Below are positions 25,701 through 36,141 of a DNA stretch of 40,832 nucleotides, in pieces; the first letter of the stretch is position 1; each line of letters opens with the position of its first letter. Both the position numbers and the translations under genes were made by a program. Origin of the DNA: Marinospirillum sp. (GTDB lineage Bacteria; Pseudomonadota; Gammaproteobacteria; Pseudomonadales; Halomonadaceae); contig NZ_JACUUA010000012.1 of assembly GCF_014859565.1 (NCBI RefSeq), positions 1 to 40,832 of the forward strand, given 5' to 3'. The notes beneath the pieces are model-generated. The model searched no databases. It was not told where the DNA came from and saw only the letters and a list, made by a program, of their open reading frames with translations.

Positions 25701-26558
25701 TTATAAAACCTGCTCCGGCTTTTTGGCATGGATCAGGATGTATCGCCCCATACGCCACCAGGGTTCCTGCTGGCAATAACGTCGTTCAATCTGTAATAAA
25801 CGCTGGGGTGTGGCTTCTGGCGGCAGTTTCAGGCGCAGGTAATCGTTAAACACTCTGACACCTGTTGTGCTGTGGATTTCCAATCCAGCATCTTTTAACC
25901 ACTCAATCACTTCTTCCGGTTGCAGGGGTGAAATGGGGGTCAGGCGTTTACCACGCCCTTTGCCGCCAAGCCCTTCTCCAGCTATTCCTTTACCTTCTGA
26001 CCCTGCTTCCGGCACTTTTTCCAATACCCGTTGCCAGTTACCACGCAGGATATTCGCCAGCAACAGGGCATCCTTGTTAAAGAACATCAGTGATAGATAA
26101 CCACCCGGCGCCAGATGCTGTAACAATTCTTGCAGGGTTTCGCGCGGTTGATGTAACCATTCCAGCACTGCATGGCAAACCACCAGATCAAAGGTTTGTG
26201 AGGTTTCCGGAAGCTGGTGACTAAGCTCTTGAATGGATGCCACCAGAGTTTTCACGCCATAACGTTGCAGGCGGGCAGCAGCGTAGTCCAGCATCTCTGC
26301 TGCCGGTTCAGCCAGTAATACCTGATGACCTTTACGAGCCAGCCAGCAGGAGACCTGCCCCAGACCACCACCAGCATCCAGCACTCGAAGGCCGGTCTGC
26401 TGTAGTGGCAGATCGGCCAGCATACGTTCGTGCAGGATTTTAAGACGCAGACGACCCTTGGCTGTCCCATAAATATTACGGGCAAATTTTTCTGCCATGC
26501 CACTGCTGAAGTGGCGATCATGCTGGATAGGAGTGGCCATGGGAAAGGAGTGCGCCAT
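25701..26558 (-). CDS. cmoM: tRNA 5-carboxymethoxyuridine methyltransferase
   Basis: CmoM methylates the carboxyl of cmo5U34 in tRNA wobble positions using SAM. The 285-residue protein shows the family N-terminus (AEKFARNIYGTAKGRLR), the SAM motif VLDAGGGLGQ at 59-68, FHAVLEW-like CHAVLEWLHQPRE, PGGYLSLMFFN and the C-terminal TGVRVFNDYLR and YCQQEPW, close to E. coli CmoM. An extra Gly/Lys-rich stretch of about 16 residues sits at about 185-200. The start could also be the ATG at 26540; neither has a good ribosome site. It is 20 nt downstream of purA and likely co-transcribed. Confidence 0.93.
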   Translation of the reverse strand: MAHSFPMATPIQHDRHFSSGMAEKFARNIYGTAKGRLRLKILHERMLADLPLQQTGLRVLDAGGGLGQVSCWLARKGHQVLLAEPAAEMLDYAAARLQRYGVKTLVASIQELSHQLPETSQTFDLVVCHAVLEWLHQPRETLQELLQHLAPGGYLSLMFFNKDALLLANILRGNWQRVLEKVPEAGSEGKGIAGEGLGGKGRGKRLTPISPLQPEEVIEWLKDAGLEIHSTTGVRVFNDYLRLKLPPEATPQRLLQIERRYCQQEPWWRMGRYILIHAKKPEQVL

Positions 26559-26578
26559 CCCTGGCGCAGCTGCAAAGA

Positions 26579-27943
<1,365 letters not shown>

Positions 27944-27964
27944 TTATCAAGCATCAGGTGCTTG

Positions 27965-29146
27965 TCAAACGCTTCCTGCATCCAGCAGTTTCCACTGATT
28001 GCCCACCCTGCCAATACGCTGTGCCGGTGTAGCCGGCAGATTGGCCATGTCAGCCTCCATCACCACACGCTTGCCTGCTGCTCGTAGCTCATCCAGCAAA
28101 GCCCGCCCAGCCGGATCACGTAACATGGCGGCGGGCGCGGCAATGGGTACTTGCAGTGTAATATTTCCCTGCAAGGCTGCGAGCATTTTTAAATCAGTGG
28201 AAAAACCTGTTGCCGGACGAGCGCGACCAAAAGTCCGACCAATCTCATCATAACGTCCACCTTTTGCCAGTGCTTGTCCCAGACGAGGAACATAAGCCGC
28301 AAAAACCAGTCCGGTATGGTAGTGATAACCCCGTAACTCGGATAAATCCAGATACAGATTAACCTGTGGATAATGCTCTTGCAGCGCCTCTACCAACTGC
28401 TGCATCTCTTGCAGCGCCTGAAGCACCGCTGCCGGTGCATCAGCCAGATAGGTGATCGCCTTGTTCAACACATCCGGGCCACCATTCAGCTCGGCCAGCC
28501 GCTTTAATAACTGCACTGCAGGTTGATTCTGCCAGGGTGCCAACAAGGCTTCAATTTCTGCCAGACGTTTGTGTTGCAGGATATCAAACAGGCTGACTTC
28601 AATATCCTCCGGTAGATCGGTTTCGTCCAGCAAGGCACGATAAATACCAACATGCCCCAGATCCAGGCAAAGGTTCTCGGCACCCGCCAACAACAGGCTA
28701 TCAGTCATCAGGCAGAGGATTTCCAGATCACTATCCACACCACCATGACCAAACAGCTCAGCACCAATTTGGATGGGCGAGCGGGAACCCAGCAGGTTTT
28801 CCGGCTGAGTACGCACAATTTCTGCGGAGTAACAAAAACGCGCCACACCTTCAACTGGCATGGAGTGAGCATCCATCCGCGCCACCTGAGGGGTGACATC
28901 AGCACTGACACCCATCATACGGCCACTGAGCTGATCAGTGACCTTGAAGGTTTGCAAATCCAGATCATATCCTGCTCCGGTGAGCAGGGATTCCAGAAAC
29001 TCCACCTTGGGTGGCAATACCAGCTCATAACCCCAGCCGTGAAACAGATCCAGCAGCTTACGACGCAGGTTCTCAATCTGACGCGCCACAGGTGGCAGAA
29101 CTTCATCCATGCCATCCGGTAGCAGCCAGTGATCCGCACGACTCAT
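27965..29146 (-). CDS. hisZ: ATP phosphoribosyltransferase regulatory subunit
   Basis: HisZ is a catalytically inactive HisRS-like protein that partners short-form HisG in the first step of histidine synthesis. The 393-residue protein keeps class II synthetase motifs (FKVTDQLSGRMMGVSADVTPQ, PIQIGAELFG, KGGRYDEIG) but lacks the HisRS anticodon-binding domain. The ATG at 29146 has GGAG 6-7 nt upstream and yields MSRADHWLLPDGMDEVLPP; the frame's upstream extension to 29197 is unlikely. It lies beyond a terminator that follows hflC, so it probably has its own promoter in the 58 bp before the start, though I see none that is strong. Confidence 0.94.
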   Translation of the reverse strand: MSRADHWLLPDGMDEVLPPVARQIENLRRKLLDLFHGWGYELVLPPKVEFLESLLTGAGYDLDLQTFKVTDQLSGRMMGVSADVTPQVARMDAHSMPVEGVARFCYSAEIVRTQPENLLGSRSPIQIGAELFGHGGVDSDLEILCLMTDSLLLAGAENLCLDLGHVGIYRALLDETDLPEDIEVSLFDILQHKRLAEIEALLAPWQNQPAVQLLKRLAELNGGPDVLNKAITYLADAPAAVLQALQEMQQLVEALQEHYPQVNLYLDLSELRGYHYHTGLVFAAYVPRLGQALAKGGRYDEIGRTFGRARPATGFSTDLKMLAALQGNITLQVPIAAPAAMLRDPAGRALLDELRAAGKRVVMEADMANLPATPAQRIGRVGNQWKLLDAGSV

Positions 29147-29197
29147 AAACTTCTCCAACCTTGTGTTTGTAGAATCTTGTGTTTTTAAAGCCTTCAC

Positions 29198-29224
29198 AAA
29201 AAAACCGGGAGTCGAAACTCCCGG
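29198..29224 (-). terminator. UUCG-loop terminator after hflC
   Basis: On the leftward strand an 8-bp stem (CCGGGAGT with ACTCCCGG) is capped by a TTCG tetraloop and followed by seven thymidines (29204-29198). It starts 21 nt after the hflC stop. It ends the hfq-hflX-hflK-hflC transcript and separates it from hisZ-purA-cmoM. Confidence 0.92.
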
Positions 29225-29245
29225 CGGTTGTGACTGACCAGTGGA

Positions 29246-30118
29246 TTAACGACCTTTGGAGCCTTCCAAATAACGGAAGAACTCACTTTTTGGACTGACC
29301 ACCAGTATATCCTGCTTGCTACTAAAGCTGCTGCGATAAGCTTCCAGGCTGCGCAGGAAGCTGTACAACTCAGCATCCTGTTTGTAGGCATTGGCATAAA
29401 TGCCTGCCGCTTCTGCATCCCCTTCACCACGCAGAATGTCGGCATCTCGCTGTGCGGTTGCCAGAATAACCTCACGGTTACGGTCGGCGGCGGCACGGAT
29501 ACGCTCTGACTGTTCCTGACCCTGGGCACGGTATTCACGTGCTTCACGCTGGCGCTCAGTCCGCATCCGCTCATACACCGAGTTGGATACTTCTGTTGGC
29601 AGATCGATCCGTTTAACACGAATATCCAGAATCGACACACCCATAGCTTCTTTCATGGCTGCATCCAGATCAGCAATCGGACGTTGCATCAGTTCATCAC
29701 GCTGTTCACTGACAATTTCAACCAGGGTACGGCGACCAAACTCGTTACGCAGACTCTCATCCACGCGTGGTGCAATCAGGCGCATGGCGGCCTGTTCGTC
29801 ACCGGCTGTGGCCTCGTAGTAACGAGTCACATCAACAATTTTCCACTTTACAAAGGAGTCTACAATCACCCCTTTGCGATCACCGGTCAGGTAACGGGAT
29901 GGGCGAGCATCCATGGTCATTACCCGTGTGTCAAACAGACGCACGGTGTTGTAAACCGGAATTTTGAAACGCAGGCCGGGCTCAATATCACTTTCAACCA
30001 CTTCACCGAATTGCAGGCGAATGGCTCGCTCGGTTTCGTTGACCACATACAGGCTACTGCTGGCGAATAGTGCTACACCGCCCAGCAGTGCCAGCGCAAC
30101 TAAAGAACGTGCGTGCAT
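29246..30118 (-). CDS. hflC: FtsH protease modulator HflC
   Basis: HflC, with HflK, forms the large SPFH-domain cage around the membrane protease FtsH. The 290-residue protein has one N-terminal membrane segment (LVALALLGGVALFASSSLYVV), an SPFH/band-7 domain on the periplasmic side (VNETERAIRLQFGE, then DTRVMTMDARPSRYLT) and a long Ala/Glu/Arg-rich coiled coil (about residues 180-255). Its start overlaps the hflK stop by one base (TAATG), and GAGGG lies 5 nt upstream. A terminator follows. Confidence 0.96.
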   Translation of the reverse strand: MHARSLVALALLGGVALFASSSLYVVNETERAIRLQFGEVVESDIEPGLRFKIPVYNTVRLFDTRVMTMDARPSRYLTGDRKGVIVDSFVKWKIVDVTRYYEATAGDEQAAMRLIAPRVDESLRNEFGRRTLVEIVSEQRDELMQRPIADLDAAMKEAMGVSILDIRVKRIDLPTEVSNSVYERMRTERQREAREYRAQGQEQSERIRAAADRNREVILATAQRDADILRGEGDAEAAGIYANAYKQDAELYSFLRSLEAYRSSFSSKQDILVVSPKSEFFRYLEGSKGR

Positions 30119-31410
30119 TAGCGACCCTCCCGACGGATGGTGGTATTGGTGTTCTGGCGCTCACGGATGCGTTCAATGACACGATCAGTCAGCTGCTCAA
30201 GTTCAAAGTCACCGGCCTGACCACCCGCTGTTGCTGCACGAGTACTGCTGGTGGTGGCTGCTGGTGCAGAGCTACCGGAAATCATACGATCCAGCGGCAA
30301 GTACATCATGTTGCTGCTGCCTTCCTCGGTATCCACCAGCACCTTGCTGGAGTTGGTCAGCACTTCTTGCATGGTATCAATATACAGACGCTCACGAGTG
30401 ACATCAGGAGCCTGGCGGTATTCCTTCAGTAGTGCCAGGAAGCGTGTGGATTCACCCACAGAGCGAGCGGTTACAGCCTCGCGATAACCCTGAGCTTCTT
30501 CACGGATACGAGCAGCACGACCTTCAGCTTCTGGCAGTACCGAGTTTTCATAAGCACGAGCCTGGTTGATGGTACGCTCACGATCTTCACGAGCGCGGAT
30601 AACATCATCAAAGGCTGACTGAACTTCATCAGGAGCAGAAGTGCTCTCGATGTTGACGGTTTGTAATGTCAGACCCAGACCAACACGACCATCCAGCACG
30701 TCAGTATCGGTCAGACCCAGGTTAGTGACGTACCTTTGCAGACGATCAAATACACCCTGTGCCAGTACTTCACGGCCTTCGGTCAGAATCTGGATCAGGT
30801 TGGTGGTACCCACTTCGTGACGCAAAGAAGAGTCCAGTGCATACTCCAGGCTGCGCTCAGGATCACGTACGTTGATCAGGTAAGCTTTTGGATCACTGAC
30901 CACATACTGAATGGAAATCGCAACCTGCACAATGTTTTCGTCCTTAGTCAGCATGGTGGCGCGCTGATTAAACGAACGAATACGGGTGACATTCACCTTG
31001 CGTACTGAGTCCAGAATCGGCGGGTTCCAGTGCAGACCGGGTGTCACGGTTTCGTGATATTTACCCAGACGCAACACCACACCACGCTCGGCTTGATCCA
31101 CCAGATAAAAACCACTGGCAAACCAGATGGCCAGCACCAGAACAGCAACCAGTGCGGTCAGGCCATAACCAGCAAATTTGCCGGTTGGTTTGCCGCCATC
31201 ACTGCCCCTGCCACCCTTGCCGCCCTTGCCGCCAAATACACCGTTCAGTTTATCTTGCAGCTTACGTAGAGTTTCATCTAAATCCGGCGGCCCCTGATTC
31301 GGCCCCTGACCACCACCATTGTTATTACCGGAATTACGGTCTGGCTTGCGCCCACCGCCACTCCAGGGGTCGTGCTGATTGCCGTTGCCACCTGGCTCAT
31401 TCCACGCCAT
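30118..31410 (-). CDS. hflK: FtsH protease modulator HflK
   Basis: Partner of HflC in the FtsH-regulating SPFH complex. The 430-residue protein has a cytoplasmic Gly/Asn-rich tail of about 75 residues, including a GGKGGKGGRG stretch, a membrane segment (GLTALVAVLVLAIWFASGFYLV), and an SPFH domain (DQAERGVVLRLGKYHETVTPG). A coiled coil follows (about residues 270-320), then a low-complexity tail rich in Ala, Ser and Thr (SSAPAATTSSTRAATAGG). GGAG lies 8 nt before the ATG. A hairpin between hflX and hflK may lower read-through from hflX. Confidence 0.96.
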   Translation of the reverse strand: MAWNEPGGNGNQHDPWSGGGRKPDRNSGNNNGGGQGPNQGPPDLDETLRKLQDKLNGVFGGKGGKGGRGSDGGKPTGKFAGYGLTALVAVLVLAIWFASGFYLVDQAERGVVLRLGKYHETVTPGLHWNPPILDSVRKVNVTRIRSFNQRATMLTKDENIVQVAISIQYVVSDPKAYLINVRDPERSLEYALDSSLRHEVGTTNLIQILTEGREVLAQGVFDRLQRYVTNLGLTDTDVLDGRVGLGLTLQTVNIESTSAPDEVQSAFDDVIRAREDRERTINQARAYENSVLPEAEGRAARIREEAQGYREAVTARSVGESTRFLALLKEYRQAPDVTRERLYIDTMQEVLTNSSKVLVDTEEGSSNMMYLPLDRMISGSSAPAATTSSTRAATAGGQAGDFELEQLTDRVIERIRERQNTNTTIRREGR

Positions 31411-31426
31411 AAATTTTCTCCAGCAG

Positions 31427-31453
31427 AAAACGGGTAAGGGTTTACCTTGCCCG
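31427..31453 (-). terminator. Possible attenuator between hflX and hflK
   Basis: Leftward strand: arms CGGGCAAGG and CCTTACCCG (31445-31453 and 31431-31439) pair over 9 positions with one central C-A mismatch, around a 5-nt loop, followed by TTTTC. It lies only 17 nt upstream of the hflK start. The rest of the 135-bp hflX-hflK spacer is A+T-rich and shows nothing else clear. Confidence 0.45.
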
Positions 31454-31545
31454 GGGTTTAACTAAAAAGAGTTGTATTCGTGTGATGTTTAGTCGGTTTT
31501 CAAGCTAAAAAGTTTGCGCAATCCTACCCTAAAATCCATCAGCGG

Positions 31546-32841
31546 TCATGGTTTTGTGACCCAGTGTAATGACTCTTCTGCAATATCCAGTTGAGATAAC
31601 AGTTGCCGGAAGTCCTTTTGTGGCAAACGTACATCCAACAAGCAGTGGCCTTCTTCATCATAAGTATCAGCCAGTACACCCTCAGCCTGAAACAAACCGG
31701 CACGCAAGCGACTCTGATCCGGCTGCAGGCGCAGACTGCCCTGCACCAGCACAGTGGCAAGACGCTCACTGATCGCCTGCAACAACAGATCAATGCCCAC
31801 GCCAGTTACCGCAGATAACCAGACACGCAGAGGTCGACCTTCATCATCCCGATCAATACGAGGTTGTTGTTCCAGCAGGTCGATCTTGTTAAACACCATC
31901 AGAGTCGGCACCTGATCCGCTTCAATTTCTGCCAGAACTTCTTCTACCTGATGGATGTTGTCATCCCGTTCCAGACTGGCAGCATCCACCAGATGCAGCA
32001 ATAAAGTGGCTTCTGAAGCTTCCTGCAGTGTGGCCTGAAAAGCCTCGACCAGTTTGTGCGGTAGATGACGGATAAAACCAACTGTATCAGCCAGCACCAC
32101 TGGCCCCACATCATTAATATCCAGACGACGCAGGGTTGGATCCAGTGTGGCAAACAACTGGTCAGCAGCATACACACCGGAAGCCGTCATGCTGTTAAAC
32201 AGCGTGGACTTACCGGCATTGGTATAACCGACTAGTGATACAGCCGGGATTTCTGCCTGTACACGTGCACGGCGACTGTTTTCGCGCTGTACCCGTACTT
32301 TTTTCAGGCGACGATGAATGGCACTGATACGGCCACGCAACAGGCGGCGGTCTGTTTCCAACTGGGTTTCACCCGGACCGCGCAGACCGATACCACCCTT
32401 CTGACGTTCAAGGTGAGTCCAGCCACGCACCAGTCGGGTGCTCATGAACTCCAGCTGTGCCAACTCGACTTGCAGTTTGCCTTCGTAAGTGCGGGCGCGC
32501 TGGGCAAAAATATCCAGAATCAGGCCGGTACGATCCAGCACCCGACATTGCAACTCGGCTTCCAGGTTACGTTCTTGTGAAGGTTTAAGGCTGTGATTAA
32601 ACAGTACCAGTTCGGCTTCATGCTCCTTAACGGCAGCACGAATTTCTTCCAGTTTGCCTTCACCGACAAAAAAACGGGGGGATGGATGGCTGCGGCTGCC
32701 ACGTATCAGGGCAAGCGGTTCAGCACCTGCTGAACGAACCAGTTCGAGGAATTCAGCTGAATCTTCTCTTGCAGACTCTTCCGGCAAATCGATATGCACA
32801 AGGACGGCTGTTTCGCCGCCCTTTTCGCGTTCAAAAAACAA
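31546..32841 (-). CDS. hflX: Ribosome-associated GTPase HflX
   Basis: HflX binds the 50S subunit and splits stalled ribosomes, for example after heat or antibiotic stress. In the 431-residue protein an N-terminal HflX domain (with SRSHPSPRFFVGEGKLEEI) is followed by the glycine-rich linker KGGIGLRGPGETQLETDRR and a GTPase domain: GYTNAGKS at 205-212, DTVGF at 252-256, NKID at 318-321 and a VWLSA G5 motif. The start is a TTG at 32841, supported by GGGAG 7 nt upstream and the Pseudomonas-like N-terminus MFFEREKGGE. It lies 23 nt after hfq. Confidence 0.96.
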   Translation of the reverse strand: MFFEREKGGETAVLVHIDLPEESAREDSAEFLELVRSAGAEPLALIRGSRSHPSPRFFVGEGKLEEIRAAVKEHEAELVLFNHSLKPSQERNLEAELQCRVLDRTGLILDIFAQRARTYEGKLQVELAQLEFMSTRLVRGWTHLERQKGGIGLRGPGETQLETDRRLLRGRISAIHRRLKKVRVQRENSRRARVQAEIPAVSLVGYTNAGKSTLFNSMTASGVYAADQLFATLDPTLRRLDINDVGPVVLADTVGFIRHLPHKLVEAFQATLQEASEATLLLHLVDAASLERDDNIHQVEEVLAEIEADQVPTLMVFNKIDLLEQQPRIDRDDEGRPLRVWLSAVTGVGIDLLLQAISERLATVLVQGSLRLQPDQSRLRAGLFQAEGVLADTYDEEGHCLLDVRLPQKDFRQLLSQLDIAEESLHWVTKP

Positions 32842-32864
32842 TCAGTAACTCCCGGCGGCTGACC

Positions 32865-33101
32865 TCAGGCTTCATCTTCTTCCTGGGTAGGCAGGCGCAC
32901 ATTGCGTGAAGGTACAACAGTGGAAATGGCATGTTTGTACACCATCTGGCTAACGGTGTTACGCAGCAGGATAACAAACTGGTCAAAAGACTCGATCTGA
33001 CCCTGCAGTTTGATGCCATTCACCAGAAAAATGGATACCGGTACCCGCTCCTTACGCAGCAAATTCAGGTAAGGATCTTGCAAAGTTTGCCCTTTGGACA
33101 T
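32865..33101 (-). CDS. hfq: RNA chaperone Hfq
   Basis: Hfq is a hexameric Sm-like ring that pairs small RNAs with mRNAs. At 78 residues it is the short form, with only a brief acidic tail (PTQEEDEA) instead of the long E. coli C-terminus. The Sm1 region ([20 protein letters not shown]) and the Sm2 motif ([10 protein letters not shown]) are intact, and the N-terminus [20 protein letters not shown] is standard. AAGGGAGA lies 8 nt before the ATG. A promoter candidate lies in the 143-bp spacer after miaA. Confidence 0.98.
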   Translation of the reverse strand: MSKGQTLQDPYLNLLRKERVPVSIFLVNGIKLQGQIESFDQFVILLRNTVSQMVYKHAISTVVPSRNVRLPTQEEDEA

Positions 33102-33208
33102 GGTGTGTCTCCCTTGAACATTAGAATTTTATGAAATCTTGATTTTTTTATCCGCTCTGCCTGTTCCGCATGGCAGCAGAATAACGGTTGGTGCATTGTT
33201 CAGGCTCA

Positions 33209-33238
33209 ATTATAACCTTGGTTTTCAGATTTTGTCCG
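33209..33238 (-). promoter_or_regulatory. Candidate hfq promoter
   Basis: On the leftward strand a perfect -10 TATAAT (33209-33214) stands 18 bp from CGGACA (33233-33238), which matches four of six -35 bases. Transcription would start near 33202, about 100 nt before hfq. E. coli also has hfq promoters inside and after miaA, so a separate promoter here is plausible. Confidence 0.45.
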
Positions 33239-33244
33239 GCATTT

Positions 33245-34231
33245 CTATCGCACCTGCAAAATCAGCGGTTGCAGGCTTTTTTCTGCTGCCTCACCGTCCA
33301 GAAAGGCACGGGTTGCTGACAGGGTTATCGGCAACAATTCAGCAGCATCACTCTGAATCCAGTTCAATTTTTGCCAGGATCGCATCCAGGTCAACTGTCG
33401 CTTGGCCAGCTGACGGGTGGCTGCAATGCCCTTTTCCAGCAAGGCTGTACGATCATAATCGCCATCCAGATATTGCCAGACTTGACGATAACCCACGGCA
33501 CGCATGGAAGGCAGCCCCAGGTGCAGATCTGCTCGTGCGCGCAAAGCTTCGACCTCTTCAATAAAGCCTTGTTCCAGCATCTTTGCAAATCTTTCTGCAA
33601 TTCGCTGATGCAGGGTGGATCGGGCTGCCGGAGCTAAACCCAGCTGCAACAAACGCCAGGGAAATTCCGGCCGAACCTGCTCCAGCCACAACTGACTGCG
33701 GGTTTTGCCGGTCAGTTCCCACAACTCCAGCGCCCGTAAGGTACGCTGCGGGTCGGTGGCCGCAATTTTTGCTGCAGATTCCGGGTCAATTTCTGCCAGA
33801 CGCTGATGCATGGCCGGACAACCCAGCTGCTGTAACTCAGCACTCAAACGCTCACGGATTTGTGGATCTGCCTGCGGCAGATTGGATTCACCGGCCAGCA
33901 AGCGCTGGTAATAGAGTGAAGTGCCACCTACCAGCAACGGGGTTTTACCCGCTGCGGTGATGTCCTGCATGGCCTGCAAAGCATCCCGACCAAAATCACC
34001 GGCAGAATAACTTTCAGCTGGATCACGAATGTCCACCAGCCGATGAGGAGCGCGCTGCAGGGTGGTTGCATCCGGTTTGGCGGTGCCGATATCCATGCCC
34101 CGGTAAACCAATGCCGAATCCACACTGATGATTTCACAGTTCAACTGCTCCACCAGTGCAACCGCCAGATCAGTTTTTCCGGCGGCAGTTGGCCCCAGCA
34201 AAAAGATGGCGGGAGGTGCCAGAAGATTCAT
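33245..34231 (-). CDS. miaA: tRNA dimethylallyltransferase
   Basis: MiaA adds a dimethylallyl group to A37 of tRNAs reading UNN codons. The 328-residue protein has the P-loop GPTAAGKT at 13-20, [18 protein letters not shown], the [16 protein letters not shown] segment and [12 protein letters not shown]. The in-frame TTG at 34234 precedes the ATG at 34231; I use the ATG, whose first base is the last base of the mutL stop (TGATG), with GAGAGG 6 nt upstream. The product uses DMAPP from the same MEP pathway as dxr. Confidence 0.96.
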   Translation of the reverse strand: MNLLAPPAIFLLGPTAAGKTDLAVALVEQLNCEIISVDSALVYRGMDIGTAKPDATTLQRAPHRLVDIRDPAESYSAGDFGRDALQAMQDITAAGKTPLLVGGTSLYYQRLLAGESNLPQADPQIRERLSAELQQLGCPAMHQRLAEIDPESAAKIAATDPQRTLRALELWELTGKTRSQLWLEQVRPEFPWRLLQLGLAPAARSTLHQRIAERFAKMLEQGFIEEVEALRARADLHLGLPSMRAVGYRQVWQYLDGDYDRTALLEKGIAATRQLAKRQLTWMRSWQKLNWIQSDAAELLPITLSATRAFLDGEAAEKSLQPLILQVR

Positions 34232-36141
34232 CAACGACCTCTCAGAAACAGCTTGTCGAGATCCTGCAGGGTCAGCTGAAACCAGGTAGGACGACCATGA
34301 TTACACTGATCACTGCGTTCAGTGTTTTCCATATCACGCAACAGGGCGTTCATTTCCGGCAGCGACAACTGTCGCCCGGCACGGACAGAGCCATGGCAGG
34401 CCAGAGTGGCCAGCACTTCATTGATGGAGTTTTCCAGGCTGCGGGCACTGCCATAACGCTTTAACTCCTGCAGCAGATCAAAAACCAGTTTTGCGGCATT
34501 GGCTCCCTGCAACAACACCGGCATGGAGCGAATCACCACCTCCTGCGGGCCAATCACATCCAGCTGTACACCCAGATCCTGCAACACCTCAACCTGCTCT
34601 GCTGCCAGGGTTGCAGCCTCTTCATCCACACTGAGTGATTCCGGCACCAGCAGCGGCTGAGCCGACAAAGGCCGTTGTAACCAGTCTTTTTTAAGGCGCT
34701 CATAAGTAATGCGTTCATGGGCGGCATGCATATCCACCACCACCAGCCCTTGTGCATTTTGCGCCAGAATATAAATACCCTGCAGCTGTGCCAGTGCATA
34801 ACCTAGCCGTGGCACCTCACCCGGCTTAGACGGTGTTGATGGTGTGTCTTCAGCCAGCTGTCGGTAAAAGGCTAAGGTGTCGCCCGTTTGTGGTGCCGCA
34901 GGATTCACGGTGTAACCGGTGCGAACTGGCTGGCCAGCGGTATGTCTGCTGCCTGCCTGCCAATCCAGAGGAGCCTGTTCACGCACCTGGTGACTCAGCG
35001 GCAAGGTAGGCGCATCAGCAGCTGCAACCGCCGCTTGTATCTGAGGTGTTGTAATCGGTGAGTCTGACTCAGCGCCTTTCTCCGCACCTTTCTCCGCACC
35101 TTTCTCCGCACCGATCAGGGCACCGGAAAGGCGTTTATGCAGGCTGCTGAAAATAAAATCATGTACCCAGCGTCCATCACGGAAACGTACTTCGTGTTTG
35201 GTGGGATGCACATTCACATCCACCACCTGCGGATCGACCTCCAGATAAAGCACAAACACCGGATGCCGACCGTGAAACAACACGTCCTGATAGGCCTGAC
35301 GTATGGCATGAGCTACCAGCTTATCCCGCACCACCCGGCCATTGACAAAAAAGTACTGACGATCGGCCTGAGCACGCGCATAAGAGGGCATACCCACCCA
35401 ACCGGATAAACGTATACCGGTGGCCGTGACATCCACTGGTAAGGACTGATCAACAAACTCTCGCCCCAACAACTGTGCCATGCGCCGTTGTTGCTGGGTT
35501 TCGTCATCACTGCTGATAGGGGATAACTGATGCAGTAATTTGCCCTGATGCCTAAGACTGAAACCCACATCCTGACGGGACAAGGCCAGCCGACGGAACA
35601 CTTCTTCCAGATGATTAAATTCAGTACGTTCAGTACGCAGAAACTTGCGTCTGGCCGGGGTATTAAAAAACAGATCTCGCACAATCAGACTGGTGCCACG
35701 CGGGTGAGGTGCCGGCGTCACCTGTGACTGCATGTCCCGACCTTCTGCTACCACGCGCCAGCCTTTGCCTGAATCATCGGTGGCGGTGACCAGTTCCAGC
35801 CGTGAAACCGAGCTGATGGAAGCCAGCGCTTCACCCCGAAAACCCAGACTGGCAACACCTTCCAGATCATCCAGGGTGATGATTTTGCTGGTGGCATGAC
35901 GCGCCAGCGCCAGCGGTAGATCCTGTTGTCCGATGCCACTGCCATCATCACGAACCCGCAGTAATTTGACACCACCAGCTTCCAGCTCAATATCAATCTG
36001 ACTTGCACCGGCATCCAGGCTGTTTTCCACCAGCTCTTTTAAAACCGATGCAGGACGCTCAACCACCTCACCGGCTGCAATCTGGTTAGCCAGGCGCGGG
36101 GTAAGTACCTGAATAGGTCGGATTGCAAGGGAAGGACTCAT
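34231..36141 (-). CDS. mutL: DNA mismatch repair protein MutL, endonuclease type
   Basis: MutL couples mismatch recognition by MutS to strand incision. In this 636-residue protein the N-terminal GHKL ATPase shows [11 protein letters not shown] (Glu36, Asn40), RDDGSGI and [11 protein letters not shown] variable linker, about 335-430, contains an EKGA repeat. The C-terminal dimer domain carries [12 protein letters not shown] at about 470-481, matching the DxHA(x)2E(x)4E metal site of endonuclease-active MutL, plus ACHGSVRAG and CNHGRPTW. E. coli MutL lacks this site and relies on MutH. The start overlaps the amiB stop (ATGA). Confidence 0.97.
   Translation of the reverse strand: MSPSLAIRPIQVLTPRLANQIAAGEVVERPASVLKELVENSLDAGASQIDIELEAGGVKLLRVRDDGSGIGQQDLPLALARHATSKIITLDDLEGVASLGFRGEALASISSVSRLELVTATDDSGKGWRVVAEGRDMQSQVTPAPHPRGTSLIVRDLFFNTPARRKFLRTERTEFNHLEEVFRRLALSRQDVGFSLRHQGKLLHQLSPISSDDETQQQRRMAQLLGREFVDQSLPVDVTATGIRLSGWVGMPSYARAQADRQYFFVNGRVVRDKLVAHAIRQAYQDVLFHGRHPVFVLYLEVDPQVVDVNVHPTKHEVRFRDGRWVHDFIFSSLHKRLSGALIGAEKGAEKGAEKGAESDSPITTPQIQAAVAAADAPTLPLSHQVREQAPLDWQAGSRHTAGQPVRTGYTVNPAAPQTGDTLAFYRQLAEDTPSTPSKPGEVPRLGYALAQLQGIYILAQNAQGLVVVDMHAAHERITYERLKKDWLQRPLSAQPLLVPESLSVDEEAATLAAEQVEVLQDLGVQLDVIGPQEVVIRSMPVLLQGANAAKLVFDLLQELKRYGSARSLENSINEVLATLACHGSVRAGRQLSLPEMNALLRDMENTERSDQCNHGRPTWFQLTLQDLDKLFLRGR
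35072..35112 (-). repeat. 12-bp tandem repeat in the mutL linker
   Basis: Three 12-bp units at 35072-35083, 35084-35095 and 35096-35107 (one base differs in the first), plus five bases of a fourth. Each encodes four residues, giving three EKGA-type units in the MutL linker near residues 344-357. A change in copy number would keep the reading frame and alter only linker length. Confidence 0.9.

Noticed and set aside
25691..25724. Possible bidirectional terminator between rnhB and cmoM
   Set aside because: The stem is only 5 bp with a mismatch above it, and the five thymidines lie 9 nt after the stem, so it is too weak to call.
33155..33185. Hairpin CTGCC-10nt-GGCAG between miaA and hfq
   Set aside because: Only 5 bp, with no uridine run after it on the leftward strand; not supported as a terminator.
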